Positions 50,862-59,679 of a stretch of 64,000 nucleotides of DNA are shown one piece after another. The translations under genes and the position numbers were made by a program. Each line of letters starts with the position of its first letter. The first letter of the stretch is position 1. A model generated the notes under the pieces. The model saw only the letters and a program-made list of their open reading frames with translations. It made no database searches and had not been told where the DNA came from. Source of the stretch: Treponema sp. (GTDB taxonomy: Bacteria > Spirochaetota > Spirochaetia > Treponematales > Treponemataceae); assembly GCA_017549025.1 (NCBI GenBank), contig JAFYWB010000042.1, forward strand, positions 16,835-80,834. The letters are read 5' to 3'.

Positions 50862-52652
50862 TTACTTGTTATCGGGCTTATTTGATTTTGCCCCGCCGCC
50901 AAAAAGTCCCTTTAAGCGCTCAAAGAAGCCCTTCTTCTGGGGAGCGGCTTGCTTTTGGCTTGCTGCCACGGAAGCAGAACCTTTTTTCTCCTGTGATGGA
51001 GCGATACTCTTCTTTGGCTGCTGGCTAGAAGTCTGTTTAGCTGTCTGCTTTTGTCCCTTGTTCTTTCCCTTGTTGCCAGCGGACTGAGAAGCATTTTGGG
51101 AATTGTTTCCGTACTTTTCCTTGTAAACCTTCATTCGCTGGTCAAAAGACAAGCCTGAAAGATCCTCGCCCTTCAGCTGGCGGGACTCCTGACGTGAGAA
51201 ATTCTTTTCAGAAGCAGCAGATTTGTCGTACTGCTTCTTTTTCTGGTAATTATCCCGCTTTCCTGAAAAATCTCCATCCTTGTTGTATTTCTTATCCTTT
51301 TGGTAGTCACCCTTGCTGTGGGATTTGCGGTTTTGACCTTCCTCCCCTGAATAGGATTTGCCATTTCGCTGAGAACCGTTTCGGCCTCTGTTGCCACCAT
51401 CCTTTCCGCCACGGCTACCACGTCGATCTCCGTTACCACGACCACCTCGGCCACGACGTCCTTCATCAGTATCCTCACCGTAGTCACCAGTGCGAATATA
51501 CACATCGGCACTCTTGTCTTCTGCCATCATGTCGTCAAAGGCAACGGCAGAGGGAATGGAGTGGCCAAGATACCGCTCGATGGGAACAAGATTGTACACA
51601 TCCTGCTCGCTACAGAAGGTGTAGGCCTTGCCAGACTTACCAGCTCTGGCGGTGCGTCCAATGCGGTGAACGTAATTTTCTGACTCGTTGGGCAGGTCAT
51701 AGTTTACTACCATGGCCAAATCGTCCACGTCGATTCCACGAGCTGCCACGTCGGTGGCCACCAAGCATTTGAGAGAGCCACTTTTAAAGGAGTCTAGGAC
51801 TTGTAACCGCTTTGACTGAGGCAAGTCTCCGATGATGAACTCGCTTTCTAAGCCATTGAGCTGCAAGCGCTTTGCCACCACCTCGCAGCTACGCTTAGTG
51901 TTACAGAATATGATGACACTTTCTGGTTTTTCTGACTGAAGAATTCCCAAGAGTAGCTTCATCTTGGAGTCGCTGGAAACGTGGAGCAACTGCTGATCAA
52001 TTTCTTCTACGGTAATCTGCTTGGACTCAATGGTGATTTCCACAGGCTCTTCGGTGTATTCCCAAGCTAGGTTCTTTACGTAGGTGTTGAGTGTAGCACT
52101 GAAAAGCATGGTTTGCCGTTCTGCTGTTTTGGGAAGCACCTTAATGAGCTTTCGCAAATCAGGATAAAATCCCATGTCGAACATTCGGTCAGCCTCGTCC
52201 ACCACTAAGAAGGCCACTTGGCTCAAGTCCATGGTGCCAGACTCCTGTAAATCGATAACTCGCCCTGGAGTACCGATGATAATGTCTACATTTCCCTTCA
52301 ACATGGCGGTCTGCTTGTTGTAACCAACACCACCGTAAAAACTTCCTGTCTTGAGGCTGGTACCTGAAATCAGGGTTCGAGCCTCCTCCTCCACCTGTAC
52401 CGCCAATTCCCGTGTGGGAACCATAATAAGGGCCTTTTTTCCCGCAACTTCACCACGGGCCAACATCTGCTGAATAATTGAAATTAAAAATGCGGCGGTT
52501 TTTCCAGTACCTGTCTGTGACTGGACGTATAAATCGGCACCATCCAAGGCTGCCTGTAGCACCTGCTCCTGAACTGGGGTGCATTCCACATATCCTGCTG
52601 ACTCAATTCCCTTCAGCAGGGATTCATGCAACTGTAATTCCGTAAATTTCAT
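50862..52652 (-). CDS. DEAD-box RNA helicase with basic low-complexity tail
   Basis: A 596-residue helicase. Motifs are YVECTPVQEQVLQ (Q motif), QTGTGKT (I), PTRELA (Ia), VDEADRMFD (II; DEAD), SAT (III), FCNTKRSCEV (IV), ATDVAARGID (V) and HRIGRTARAGKSG (VI). From about residue 395 a long Arg/Gly, Lys/Asn/Gln-rich tail follows (RGGRGNGDRRGSRGGKDGG...), which usually binds RNA and drives condensation. It acts in ribosome assembly or mRNA decay. There is no clear Shine-Dalgarno; TATAGT lies 10 nt before the ATG, so it too may have a very short leader. It is co-transcribed with the ABC-F gene. Confidence 0.93.
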   Translation of the reverse strand: MKFTELQLHESLLKGIESAGYVECTPVQEQVLQAALDGADLYVQSQTGTGKTAAFLISIIQQMLARGEVAGKKALIMVPTRELAVQVEEEARTLISGTSLKTGSFYGGVGYNKQTAMLKGNVDIIIGTPGRVIDLQESGTMDLSQVAFLVVDEADRMFDMGFYPDLRKLIKVLPKTAERQTMLFSATLNTYVKNLAWEYTEEPVEITIESKQITVEEIDQQLLHVSSDSKMKLLLGILQSEKPESVIIFCNTKRSCEVVAKRLQLNGLESEFIIGDLPQSKRLQVLDSFKSGSLKCLVATDVAARGIDVDDLAMVVNYDLPNESENYVHRIGRTARAGKSGKAYTFCSEQDVYNLVPIERYLGHSIPSAVAFDDMMAEDKSADVYIRTGDYGEDTDEGRRGRGGRGNGDRRGSRGGKDGGNRGRNGSQRNGKSYSGEEGQNRKSHSKGDYQKDKKYNKDGDFSGKRDNYQKKKQYDKSAASEKNFSRQESRQLKGEDLSGLSFDQRMKVYKEKYGNNSQNASQSAGNKGKNKGQKQTAKQTSSQQPKKSIAPSQEKKGSASVAASQKQAAPQKKGFFERLKGLFGGGAKSNKPDNK

Positions 52653-52716
52653 ACTATTATGTACTATATACTTTTTTACTAGCTATGTACATGGATTTTT
52701 AAAAAATATTTATAAT

Positions 52717-52778
52717 GCAGGCTCAGAACGCAGTCTCCCTGTAACTTTCAATCTGGAGCACCACCAAACTGAGCCTGC
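52717..52778 (-). terminator. Long-loop stem, probable terminator of the TIGR03545-like gene
   Basis: Perfect 10-bp arms GCAGGCTCAG (52717-52726) / CTGAGCCTGC (52769-52778) enclose 42 nt. On the minus strand the stem is followed by AT-rich sequence with TTTTTT. Confidence 0.5.
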
Positions 52779-52794
52779 AACACATAAAGCACAC

Positions 52795-55359
52795 TTATCT
52801 TGCGAACAAGCCTTTAAGTGTATTAGTAGCTTCCTTGACGGCGTCTTCTGCGGACTTGGTAGTAGAATCCTTTGCAGAATCGGCTATCCCCTTGAGCGCT
52901 TCTTGGGCAGTATCAGTAGTACCCTTTAAAGTTTCTTGGGCAGCAGTAGTATTACCTTTGAGAGCTTCTTGGGTAGCATCAGTAACCCCCTTAAGAACAT
53001 CCTGAGCCACACCAGTAGTTCCCTTGAGAGCCTCCTGGGCAACATCGTTAGCCCCTTTGAGAACATCTTGAGCAGCCTTGTTGGCAGCGTTTTTAGCTTC
53101 CTCCACCAAAACCTTCAACCGTTCCTCTCCTTCACGATACTTTTTCTCTAACTCCTTTTTGTAGGATTCCAAACGATTAATCTGCTCATCCATAAGGGAT
53201 TTAAGATCATCAAAGTCTCCAAACCGCTCCTTTACCTTTGCTGTACCTTCATCCAGTACCTTTTGAGCAGTTACCGTTACTTGTTGCTTTACCTTGGCCA
53301 ACTCCTCGTTAAACAGCTGATTCAGAACCTGCATAAATCTTCGGTCAATATCACTATCCACCGACAAGGAAAGCTTTGTTTCTGGGGAATAGTCAAGGGT
53401 AACACCGGCCCGCACAGCAGTAAACATTGCCAAAGCCCTGCTATACAAATCGTAGGCATAAGCAGGCTCAAAGGAAGCGGTTCTAAAGGATACAGGCTCC
53501 AGATTGACGACACCACCAACAGAAAACTTTCCAGTTTCGTTGGCTGTAATGCGGGCACTAAAAGCTCCGATTCCCTTACCAGTGGGTACTCCAGGAATAG
53601 CCGCATCACCTGAAAGCGTCATATCAACAGGATAACCAACTCCATTGTAATTCAGCTCCACCAAATCTCCTGGTCGGTTATCACGTAAATCAAGGGTTCC
53701 AGAAAAGCTGTCACTCATTTGTCCATGACCAACCATACCAGATAAGGAGGCAGGTTTCCCCCATTTTGTCATATCACTACTGATGTCAGTTACATCCAAA
53801 GACAGAGAAAAGTTTCCGTCAGCACCAGAGCCATGCATTTTCTTGATGAGGAAGGTAGGGATATTGTCCTTTCGATACTCGATTGTCCGCCCTGCATATC
53901 GCTGGATTGCAGTTCTTTCCTTTTCTGCCTCCGCTGCCTTTTTTGCTGCGGACTTGGCAGAAAGATCCTGTACATATACTAAGGCTTCTTGGAAGACAGG
54001 ATAATATTTCCCGAAAAGATCTGCAACAATCTTTTCAAAACTAGCAGTCAGCATGTTCATTCCATCATCCTTGATGGAAAAAGAGGTAATCTTGTTCACC
54101 TCCTTGCTGATGAGGTTAAAATCTGAAGTAATGGCCTTTTGAACATTGTTGGTCATGGTTTGAACCTGCTTTACATCACGCTGCAGCATGTTCATGGTTT
54201 TCTCAGATTCTTTATACAAGCTCGTGGTATTATCTGTTACCGACTTTAGAGTAGCAAGGATGGCTCTTACTTGGGCTGGGTCAGACTTAATACTATTCCA
54301 GTCAAAGTTAACTACAGCCTGACCATCTGCAATCACCTTGTTGACAGAGGTTTTCAGTTCATCAGGTACCGCCTTCCAACTGGAAATCAGCACCTGCATA
54401 TCTTTTTCAATTTCTGTAACCAACTCTGGAGTGGAAAGCTTGGAATAAAAATTGCTCAAAACAGTTTCGGGATTATAGTCAGAAAAAATATCGGTAATAC
54501 TGTTTTTCAGTACCTCCGTTTTTGCCGAAGCAAACTCCGTAACCTGACTTTTAACCTGTTCAATACGAGGATTTGGAGTTTTCTTGGGTTTTTCTGGCAA
54601 GGCTCCATCTGTTTTACGGTCAGTGTTCACCCGCACGTCGGTTACACTCATTTCATCTGAGACAAAACGCTTTTTCAGCAGCTCAATCAAGTCAAAATCA
54701 ACGGTAAGACGGCCAATTTCAAAGAGGTTTTTCATGGTGTTATTCCGATTGGCAACCTCCAAGCCCGTTATGGTAAAGTTGGAATCAAGGATTCCCAAGT
54801 GAAGATAGGCAATATCCACCTTGGCTCCAAATGCGGTCTCCATTGCCGACTGTAAACCCTTTTTAATGAGCGGGTCTTTGAAAACCAACACTGCAGACAC
54901 CATTACCACAATAACTGATACAACAGCTACCAGAGGAATGAGCTTTACCCGCCCCTTTTGCTTGCGAATTTCCTTGGAAAGGATTTTGAGTCGAACAAGC
55001 TCCTGCTTGGTAAAGATTCTATCATCGGGAATCATTACACAGGGCTTTTTTGCCCCTTCTACAGGCATAAAATATGATGCAATAAATTCTCTGTCTCTGG
55101 GAATATAAATCCGCTTCAGAAGCTTTCGCTCAAATTTTTTCTGGGAATATTTTTTCCGCAACAGCTTTGGAAGCTTTTTCTTTGGAAAGGTCTTAGGAGG
55201 CTTTTTTTTCTTTCCCTTCTTATTCTGCTGAGGAAGTAGCTCAACTTCAGCAGGAACTGGAACCTCCATCTCAGAAATCTCTAAACTTGTATCTTGCTCA
55301 ACTGTTTTAGAACGTTCCTGCAGTTCATGGGACAGGAATTCATCTTTTTCCATACTCAT
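52795..55359 (-). CDS. AsmA/TIGR03545-like membrane-anchored envelope protein
   Basis: An 854-residue protein. It has a basic cytosolic N-terminus (KKGKKKKPPKTFPKKKLPKLLRKKYSQKK), one membrane helix near residue 145 (LIPLVAVVSVIVVMVSAVLVF), then a long periplasmic part with an AsmA-like start (GAKVDIAYLHLGILDSNFTI, VDFDLIELLKKRFVSDEMSV) and extended beta/coiled-coil regions. Residues 762-827 form six 11-residue repeats of the type xAQxxLKGxTD, and the protein ends in LKGLFAR. The gene pair with the upstream gene matches the TIGR03545/TIGR03546 pairing as I remember it. AsmA-like proteins move or organise phospholipids between membranes. The function here is unproven. Confidence 0.78.
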   Translation of the reverse strand: MSMEKDEFLSHELQERSKTVEQDTSLEISEMEVPVPAEVELLPQQNKKGKKKKPPKTFPKKKLPKLLRKKYSQKKFERKLLKRIYIPRDREFIASYFMPVEGAKKPCVMIPDDRIFTKQELVRLKILSKEIRKQKGRVKLIPLVAVVSVIVVMVSAVLVFKDPLIKKGLQSAMETAFGAKVDIAYLHLGILDSNFTITGLEVANRNNTMKNLFEIGRLTVDFDLIELLKKRFVSDEMSVTDVRVNTDRKTDGALPEKPKKTPNPRIEQVKSQVTEFASAKTEVLKNSITDIFSDYNPETVLSNFYSKLSTPELVTEIEKDMQVLISSWKAVPDELKTSVNKVIADGQAVVNFDWNSIKSDPAQVRAILATLKSVTDNTTSLYKESEKTMNMLQRDVKQVQTMTNNVQKAITSDFNLISKEVNKITSFSIKDDGMNMLTASFEKIVADLFGKYYPVFQEALVYVQDLSAKSAAKKAAEAEKERTAIQRYAGRTIEYRKDNIPTFLIKKMHGSGADGNFSLSLDVTDISSDMTKWGKPASLSGMVGHGQMSDSFSGTLDLRDNRPGDLVELNYNGVGYPVDMTLSGDAAIPGVPTGKGIGAFSARITANETGKFSVGGVVNLEPVSFRTASFEPAYAYDLYSRALAMFTAVRAGVTLDYSPETKLSLSVDSDIDRRFMQVLNQLFNEELAKVKQQVTVTAQKVLDEGTAKVKERFGDFDDLKSLMDEQINRLESYKKELEKKYREGEERLKVLVEEAKNAANKAAQDVLKGANDVAQEALKGTTGVAQDVLKGVTDATQEALKGNTTAAQETLKGTTDTAQEALKGIADSAKDSTTKSAEDAVKEATNTLKGLFAR
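52879..53076 (-). repeat. Six 33-bp (11-residue) hendecad repeats
   Basis: Codes AAQDVLKGAND, VAQEALKGTTG, VAQDVLKGVTD, ATQEALKGNTT, AAQETLKGTTD and TAQEALKGIAD in succession. Such 11-mer amphipathic helices resemble the LEA group 3 repeat and apolipoprotein-like lipid-binding helices. The repetition is also clear at DNA level and makes the array prone to copy-number change. Confidence 0.88.
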
Positions 55360-55886
55360 CGTTTTATCACTCCAGAAATTTCCTGAGATTTTGAGACTAT
55401 TTTTTCAATAAGTGGCAGTTTCTTTATTCCCACCCACAATTTTGATGCGGTAATTTTCGGAGCCAAAACTACACGCCACAATTTTACCAACAATCGGGAA
55501 ATAATATACACAGGAATATACAGAACAAGCCCAGCTACCAAGCTTCCCATTACCACAGTATTGTTAAACTTTGTAAAAGCTACAAAGGGAATGTCCAGCA
55601 TCTTTCGGTACACCGGAATTGCTGGCTCATATACCAGCACTTGATATCCAATGGAGTCCAGCAGCATATCCATGGGAGCAATAAAAAGGGAAACAACCAA
55701 GGTGATAAGGAGATAAATAGCCTTGTTAATTCTGATAAAAAAGAATAAAACAAAAAGAATGTACCACAGGGCATTATCTTTGGGAATCATCCCCATAATC
55801 ACTCCTAAGGCTACTCCGTGGGCAATCTCTCCTGGATGGGAATTACTATTCAAGGTTCTAAATAATTTTAATAAATATCCCAACAT
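55356..55886 (-). CDS. TIGR03546-like inner-membrane protein
   Basis: A 176-residue membrane protein with about four hydrophobic segments (ALWYILFVLFFFIRINKAIYLLITLVVSLF and VVMGSLVAGLVLYIPVYIIS) and a short basic C-terminal part. The start HPGEIAHGVALGVIMGMIPKDN recalls the DUF2062-like GXXXG start of TIGR03546. Its stop overlaps the start of the 854-residue gene by 4 bp, so the two are coupled and probably form one complex. GAGGAG precedes the ATG. Confidence 0.78.
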   Translation of the reverse strand: MLGYLLKLFRTLNSNSHPGEIAHGVALGVIMGMIPKDNALWYILFVLFFFIRINKAIYLLITLVVSLFIAPMDMLLDSIGYQVLVYEPAIPVYRKMLDIPFVAFTKFNNTVVMGSLVAGLVLYIPVYIISRLLVKLWRVVLAPKITASKLWVGIKKLPLIEKIVSKSQEISGVIKR

Positions 55887-55953
55887 ACTGGCTCCTCATA
55901 TTTAATTTCTCGCATTTTTTGTATGATTACTTTAAAAATACTACTAACACAAA

Positions 55954-55977
55954 GGAGGCTGAGCGAGCCCAGCCTCC
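55954..55977 (-). terminator. Hairpin after glgA
   Basis: 8-bp arms GGAGGCTG / CAGCCTCC with an 8-nt loop, 10 bp after the glgA stop. The T-run after it is weak, so it may be an inefficient terminator or a stabilising 3' end. Confidence 0.5.
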
Positions 55978-55986
55978 CGATACAAC

Positions 55987-57453
55987 CTACAGTTTGCTCA
56001 AAGCTTTTTTATAAACTTCAAGGTAGCCTTCTGCAGAGGCTTCCCAACTAAAGTCCTGGGACATAGCTCGTTTTTGCATTGCAAGGATATGATCTTTTTT
56101 GTTGTACCAAGCATATACAGCCCAACCTACCGTATCAAAAACACTTTGTGGTGTCAACTCATCAAACATAAATCCAGTTCCCTCACCAGTTTCCTGGTTG
56201 TAGTTCTGTACCGTATCTGCCAAACCACCAGTTCGACGCACGATGGGCAGTGTTCCATACAAAAGAGAATACATTTGGTTCAAGCCACAGGGCTCATAGC
56301 GAGAAGGCATAATAAAGAAGTCACTTCCAGCCTCAATCTGGTGGCTCAAGGATTCATCATAGCCAATGTATGCCTTAAAGTTTGGAAGCTTAGACTCCAA
56401 GGAGCGAAGCTCATCCTCACACCAGCGCTCTCCAGCACCCAATACCACTACCTGTACCTTCATTTCGGTACAAATCTTATACATGCTGCCGTAGGTGGGA
56501 GCGAAAAGCTCAGCCACACCCTTTTGGTCGGCAAGACGAGTAATGATTCCAAACAAAGGAACATCGGGATCAACAGGCAAGCCCATGCGCTTTTGCAGCT
56601 CAGCCTTATTCTTGGCTTTACCTTCAAGCTTTTTCACGCTGTAGTTTTCTGCAATGAAGGTATCCTTAGAAGGATTCCAAACCTCGGTGTCCACACCATT
56701 CAAGATACCGACCAAATCCTGACTACGGTGACGCAACAGGGCATCCATGCGGAATCCTGATGCAGGAGTCTGAATTTCCTGAGCATAGGTAGGAGATACA
56801 GTGGTAAGCATGTCGGCAGTAGTTAATCCTGCCTTCAGGAAATTGATTCTGTCCCAGTCCTCAAAGCCAGCTGCATAGAAGAAGTTCCAATCCAAACCAG
56901 TGGCTGGATAGTTGTATTTTCCATACACGCCCTGATACCCCAAGTTGTGAATAGTGAATACACTAGCAGTCTTTTGGAAGCCATTATGCCGCTGGATAAA
57001 CCGCAACAAGACGGGAGCCAAGGCTGCAGACCAGTCATGGGCGTGGATAATATCTGGATACCAGCCCAACTTACGACAAAGCTGGAAGGCACCATGGCAC
57101 AGTACAGAAAAACGATAGGGATTGTCGTGGAAATCGGGATCTGCTGGTGTTCCGTACACACCATCACGACCAAAGCTCTGCTCGTGATCGATGAAATACA
57201 CGGGCAAATCCTTTGTTCCAGGCATTGTTCCCTGATAGACGGCTGTCCAAGCCTCAATATATCCAGCTGGCACTCCCATAGGACCTTCCAAGGGTGTTAA
57301 GGTGGAACGGTCAATCTTGTAGTACCGTGGCATTACAATCCGAACATCATGTCCCAGCTTGTTCAAAACAATGGCCAAAGCGGACACAGCATCTGCCAAA
57401 CCGCCAGTTTTTGCAAAGGGGACAGCCTCAGCTGTTACCATCAAAATTTTCAT
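55987..57453 (-). CDS. glgA: Glycogen (starch) synthase
   Basis: GT5 glycosyltransferase of 488 residues that extends alpha-1,4-glucan from ADP-glucose. The ADP-glucose motif KTGGLADAVSAL is at residues 15-26; VFTIHNLGYQG and the C-terminal PSRYEPCGLNQMYSLLYG with RRTGGLADTV are typical. It follows an aminotransferase gene by 19 bp. No glgC, glgB or glgP is in the window. Confidence 0.95.
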   Translation of the reverse strand: MKILMVTAEAVPFAKTGGLADAVSALAIVLNKLGHDVRIVMPRYYKIDRSTLTPLEGPMGVPAGYIEAWTAVYQGTMPGTKDLPVYFIDHEQSFGRDGVYGTPADPDFHDNPYRFSVLCHGAFQLCRKLGWYPDIIHAHDWSAALAPVLLRFIQRHNGFQKTASVFTIHNLGYQGVYGKYNYPATGLDWNFFYAAGFEDWDRINFLKAGLTTADMLTTVSPTYAQEIQTPASGFRMDALLRHRSQDLVGILNGVDTEVWNPSKDTFIAENYSVKKLEGKAKNKAELQKRMGLPVDPDVPLFGIITRLADQKGVAELFAPTYGSMYKICTEMKVQVVVLGAGERWCEDELRSLESKLPNFKAYIGYDESLSHQIEAGSDFFIMPSRYEPCGLNQMYSLLYGTLPIVRRTGGLADTVQNYNQETGEGTGFMFDELTPQSVFDTVGWAVYAWYNKKDHILAMQKRAMSQDFSWEASAEGYLEVYKKALSKL

Positions 57454-57472
57454 GTCATTCTCCCACTAAAGT

Positions 57473-58681
57473 TTATTTTTTCCAGTCAAGCACAGCCTGC
57501 CGTAATGCATCCTTAGAATTGCAGATGGTAGCCTCAGAAGTACAATATGCCATTCTAAACCACCCTGCCAAACCAAATCCAGAGCCAGGGGCACAAAGAA
57601 CACGGTAATTCTTCAAAAAATCACAGAATTCCTTGTCGTCACCTGCTTCCTCCCCATTTCGAGAAGGAACCTGACAAAACAAATAAAAAGCTCCCTCAGG
57701 TCTAAAATACGTGATTCCCGCTTCATCCAGCACTGCCATCAGCTGATTTCGCCGTATCTCATAGGAACTATAATCCACCGTGGCATTCCAGCCTTGGGCC
57801 ACCACCCGCTGAAAAAATGCAGGCGCATTCACAAAGCCCAAAATTCTGGTGGTGAAGATACAGGCAGCCACCAACTCTTTTCCCCCATCGCAGGAGGGAT
57901 TCACCGCAATATAGCCGATTCGCTCCCCTGGAAGACTGAGATTCTTTGCAAAGGAGGACACCACCACTGCATTGTCATACACGGGAAAGACAGGAGCTAC
58001 CTGTTTGTTGTCATATACAATGTCACGATAGGGCTCGTCACAAATCAAATAAGGGTACCTACCAGTTTTTTCTCCGTGGCGCTGAAGCACCTGAGCCAAT
58101 CCAGCAATTTCCTGAGAAGAATAAATCTTTCCCGAAGGATTGTTTGGAGAATTAATGAGGATGGCAGCTGTCTGGGGAGACAAAGCCCTTTCGATAGCCT
58201 GCAGATCAAGGGAAAAATCCTTATGGCACGGCACTGTCACCAGCTCTCCCTGATAATTCCTCACGTAATGACGGTATTCTGCAAAGAAGGGAGCAGGAAC
58301 TACCACCTGATCACCGGGAGAAAGGATTGCCTTAAACAAGCAGTTCAAAGCACCTGCTGCTCCACAGGCCATGACCACCTGCTCACCACTAATGGAAACG
58401 CCCTGCTCCAAGGAAATCTTCTTACCCATGGCAATACGGGTTTCCATATATCCAGCGTTGGGCATATAACCGTGACAGCCCTTTTGCTGACTTTGTGCCA
58501 CCGATGCAATTCCCTGAACCACAGTCTCTGGAGGCTCTAAGTCAGGGTTTCCAATGCTAAAATCATATACTTTATCTTCCCCGAATTGCTTTTTTAGCAG
58601 GGCTCCTTCTTCAAACATTTTTCGAATGACGGAGGCATCCTTGCTATTCATAAGCTCTTTGATGTGGGGTGCTATAGCCAT
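57473..58681 (-). CDS. Class I/II PLP-dependent aminotransferase
   Basis: A 402-residue fold type I aminotransferase. The PLP lysine is Lys246 in SSFAKNLSLPGERIGY; other motifs are DFSIGNPDLEPP, SPNNPSGK and ICDEPYRDIVYD. The closest pattern is the AspC/AlaT-like subgroup, and the substrate cannot be told. It is co-transcribed with glgA; the connection to glycogen is positional only. Its promoter at 58740-58769 gives a 50-nt leader containing AAGGA. Confidence 0.9.
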   Translation of the reverse strand: MAIAPHIKELMNSKDASVIRKMFEEGALLKKQFGEDKVYDFSIGNPDLEPPETVVQGIASVAQSQQKGCHGYMPNAGYMETRIAMGKKISLEQGVSISGEQVVMACGAAGALNCLFKAILSPGDQVVVPAPFFAEYRHYVRNYQGELVTVPCHKDFSLDLQAIERALSPQTAAILINSPNNPSGKIYSSQEIAGLAQVLQRHGEKTGRYPYLICDEPYRDIVYDNKQVAPVFPVYDNAVVVSSFAKNLSLPGERIGYIAVNPSCDGGKELVAACIFTTRILGFVNAPAFFQRVVAQGWNATVDYSSYEIRRNQLMAVLDEAGITYFRPEGAFYLFCQVPSRNGEEAGDDKEFCDFLKNYRVLCAPGSGFGLAGWFRMAYCTSEATICNSKDALRQAVLDWKK

Positions 58682-58739
58682 ACAAAATCCTTAATCAAAA
58701 ATCACAAAAGATTCTAATAAAACCAAATCTCTGTTAAAA

Positions 58740-58769
58740 ATTATATCATAGGTATTTCAAATTTTGCAA
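58740..58769 (-). promoter_or_regulatory. Promoter of the aminotransferase-glgA unit
   Basis: Minus strand: -35 TTGCAA (58764-58769), 18-bp spacer, -10 TATAAT (58740-58745). Confidence 0.65.
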
Positions 58770-58777
58770 TGTTTTTG

Positions 58778-58807
58778 TTTACACTGAACCCTTTCTTCGT
58801 TTATACT
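58778..58807 (+). promoter_or_regulatory. Putative promoter of the 58936-60840 unit
   Basis: -35 TTTACA (58778-58783), 18-bp spacer, -10 TATACT (58802-58807). The leader would be about 120 nt and ends in GGAGG. A weaker alternative (TTGTAA-N17-TATTTT) lies nearer the gene. I see no known riboswitch in the leader. Confidence 0.45.
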
Positions 58808-58935
58808 GGCTAAATTGTGGATTTTCAAAAAATTATCTACAGTGATTTTTGAGAATATGTTTTATTTGTAACCCAACGAACCTTTATGTATTTTCAGTAT
58901 ATTACCGTGTTAATCATGATTTATGGAGGTTGACC

Positions 58936-59655
58936 ATGAAAAAAACTACAGTGCTGGCAATCCTACTTTTTTTTATAACCTTTACCCTTTCAGCACAGGT
59001 TTTTAACAACAAACTTACCAGTGATGAACAACAACAACTTGCCAACGGAGCGTTGGTTATCAGAAATATCGGAAAAGCAAAGAATATCAGCATCAATGGG
59101 GTAAATGACACTTTAAGTAAAACCATTGACACCATCAAGGATTTGAATCCTTCCTATTTGGCTGAGGTTATCCGAATAGTACCCTACACTGGCAACGAGG
59201 ATTTGCTAGAAAAACTGCGTCCCATCATATTGAATGTAGAAGATTATGTAGGAATTCCCTATTATTCTGAAAGAAACCAAGCATACTATGACTTATATTC
59301 TTCCGTAGAAATCAAAAGTCAAAGCGATGATGGAACTACAGCACGTCTCAATGCTATCATGGAAATGTCTCCCTTTGGAGGAATTGACACCGATATTTTC
59401 TTGAAAACGGAAGGTGAATCGCTGTACTACGAAAATACCAATCTGAATGACCTGAAGTATAACGGGGGAATTACTGTGGTAAAAGATAAGTGTATGAAAT
59501 CCCTGGTTACCGTTTTCCGTTCTGGGGATTCTTGGATTCTCTACGGTATTGGTGGCGTAAAGGCTCCCAGTATCTTCTTCCTGCGGGATCGAGTGGAAAC
59601 CTCCTTTATGAACCGCATCAAGACTATGTGTGGTTATTTCTTTGAAAACCTGTAA
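58936..59655 (+). CDS. Secreted protein of unknown function
   Basis: A 239-residue protein with signal peptide (TTVLAILLFFITFTLSAQ, predicted cut near SAQ). The mature part is mixed alpha/beta with IEMKSQSDDGTTA-like strands and no known motif. The frame is open to 58849, but the ATG at 58936 has GGAGG 7 nt upstream and starts the signal peptide. It is followed by the NeuB-like gene after 24 bp. I recall similar treponemal proteins but no function. Confidence 0.72.
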   Translation: MKKTTVLAILLFFITFTLSAQVFNNKLTSDEQQQLANGALVIRNIGKAKNISINGVNDTLSKTIDTIKDLNPSYLAEVIRIVPYTGNEDLLEKLRPIILNVEDYVGIPYYSERNQAYYDLYSSVEIKSQSDDGTTARLNAIMEMSPFGGIDTDIFLKTEGESLYYENTNLNDLKYNGGITVVKDKCMKSLVTVFRSGDSWILYGIGGVKAPSIFFLRDRVETSFMNRIKTMCGYFFENL

Positions 59656-59679
59656 TTTAAAGAATGATGGAGGTATATC

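Noticed and set aside
52936..53151. Plus-strand frame with Ser/Leu-rich repeats near the end of the TIGR03545-like gene
   Set aside because: The repeats are just the complement of the hendecad array; no independent start signal.
57794..58540. Plus-strand open frame of 248 codons opposite the aminotransferase
   Set aside because: Antisense shadow; the aminotransferase has all PLP-family motifs on the other strand.
58849..58935. Upstream start of the secreted protein at 58849
   Set aside because: It would bury the signal peptide behind 29 residues; the ATG at 58936 has a GGAGG and begins the signal peptide.
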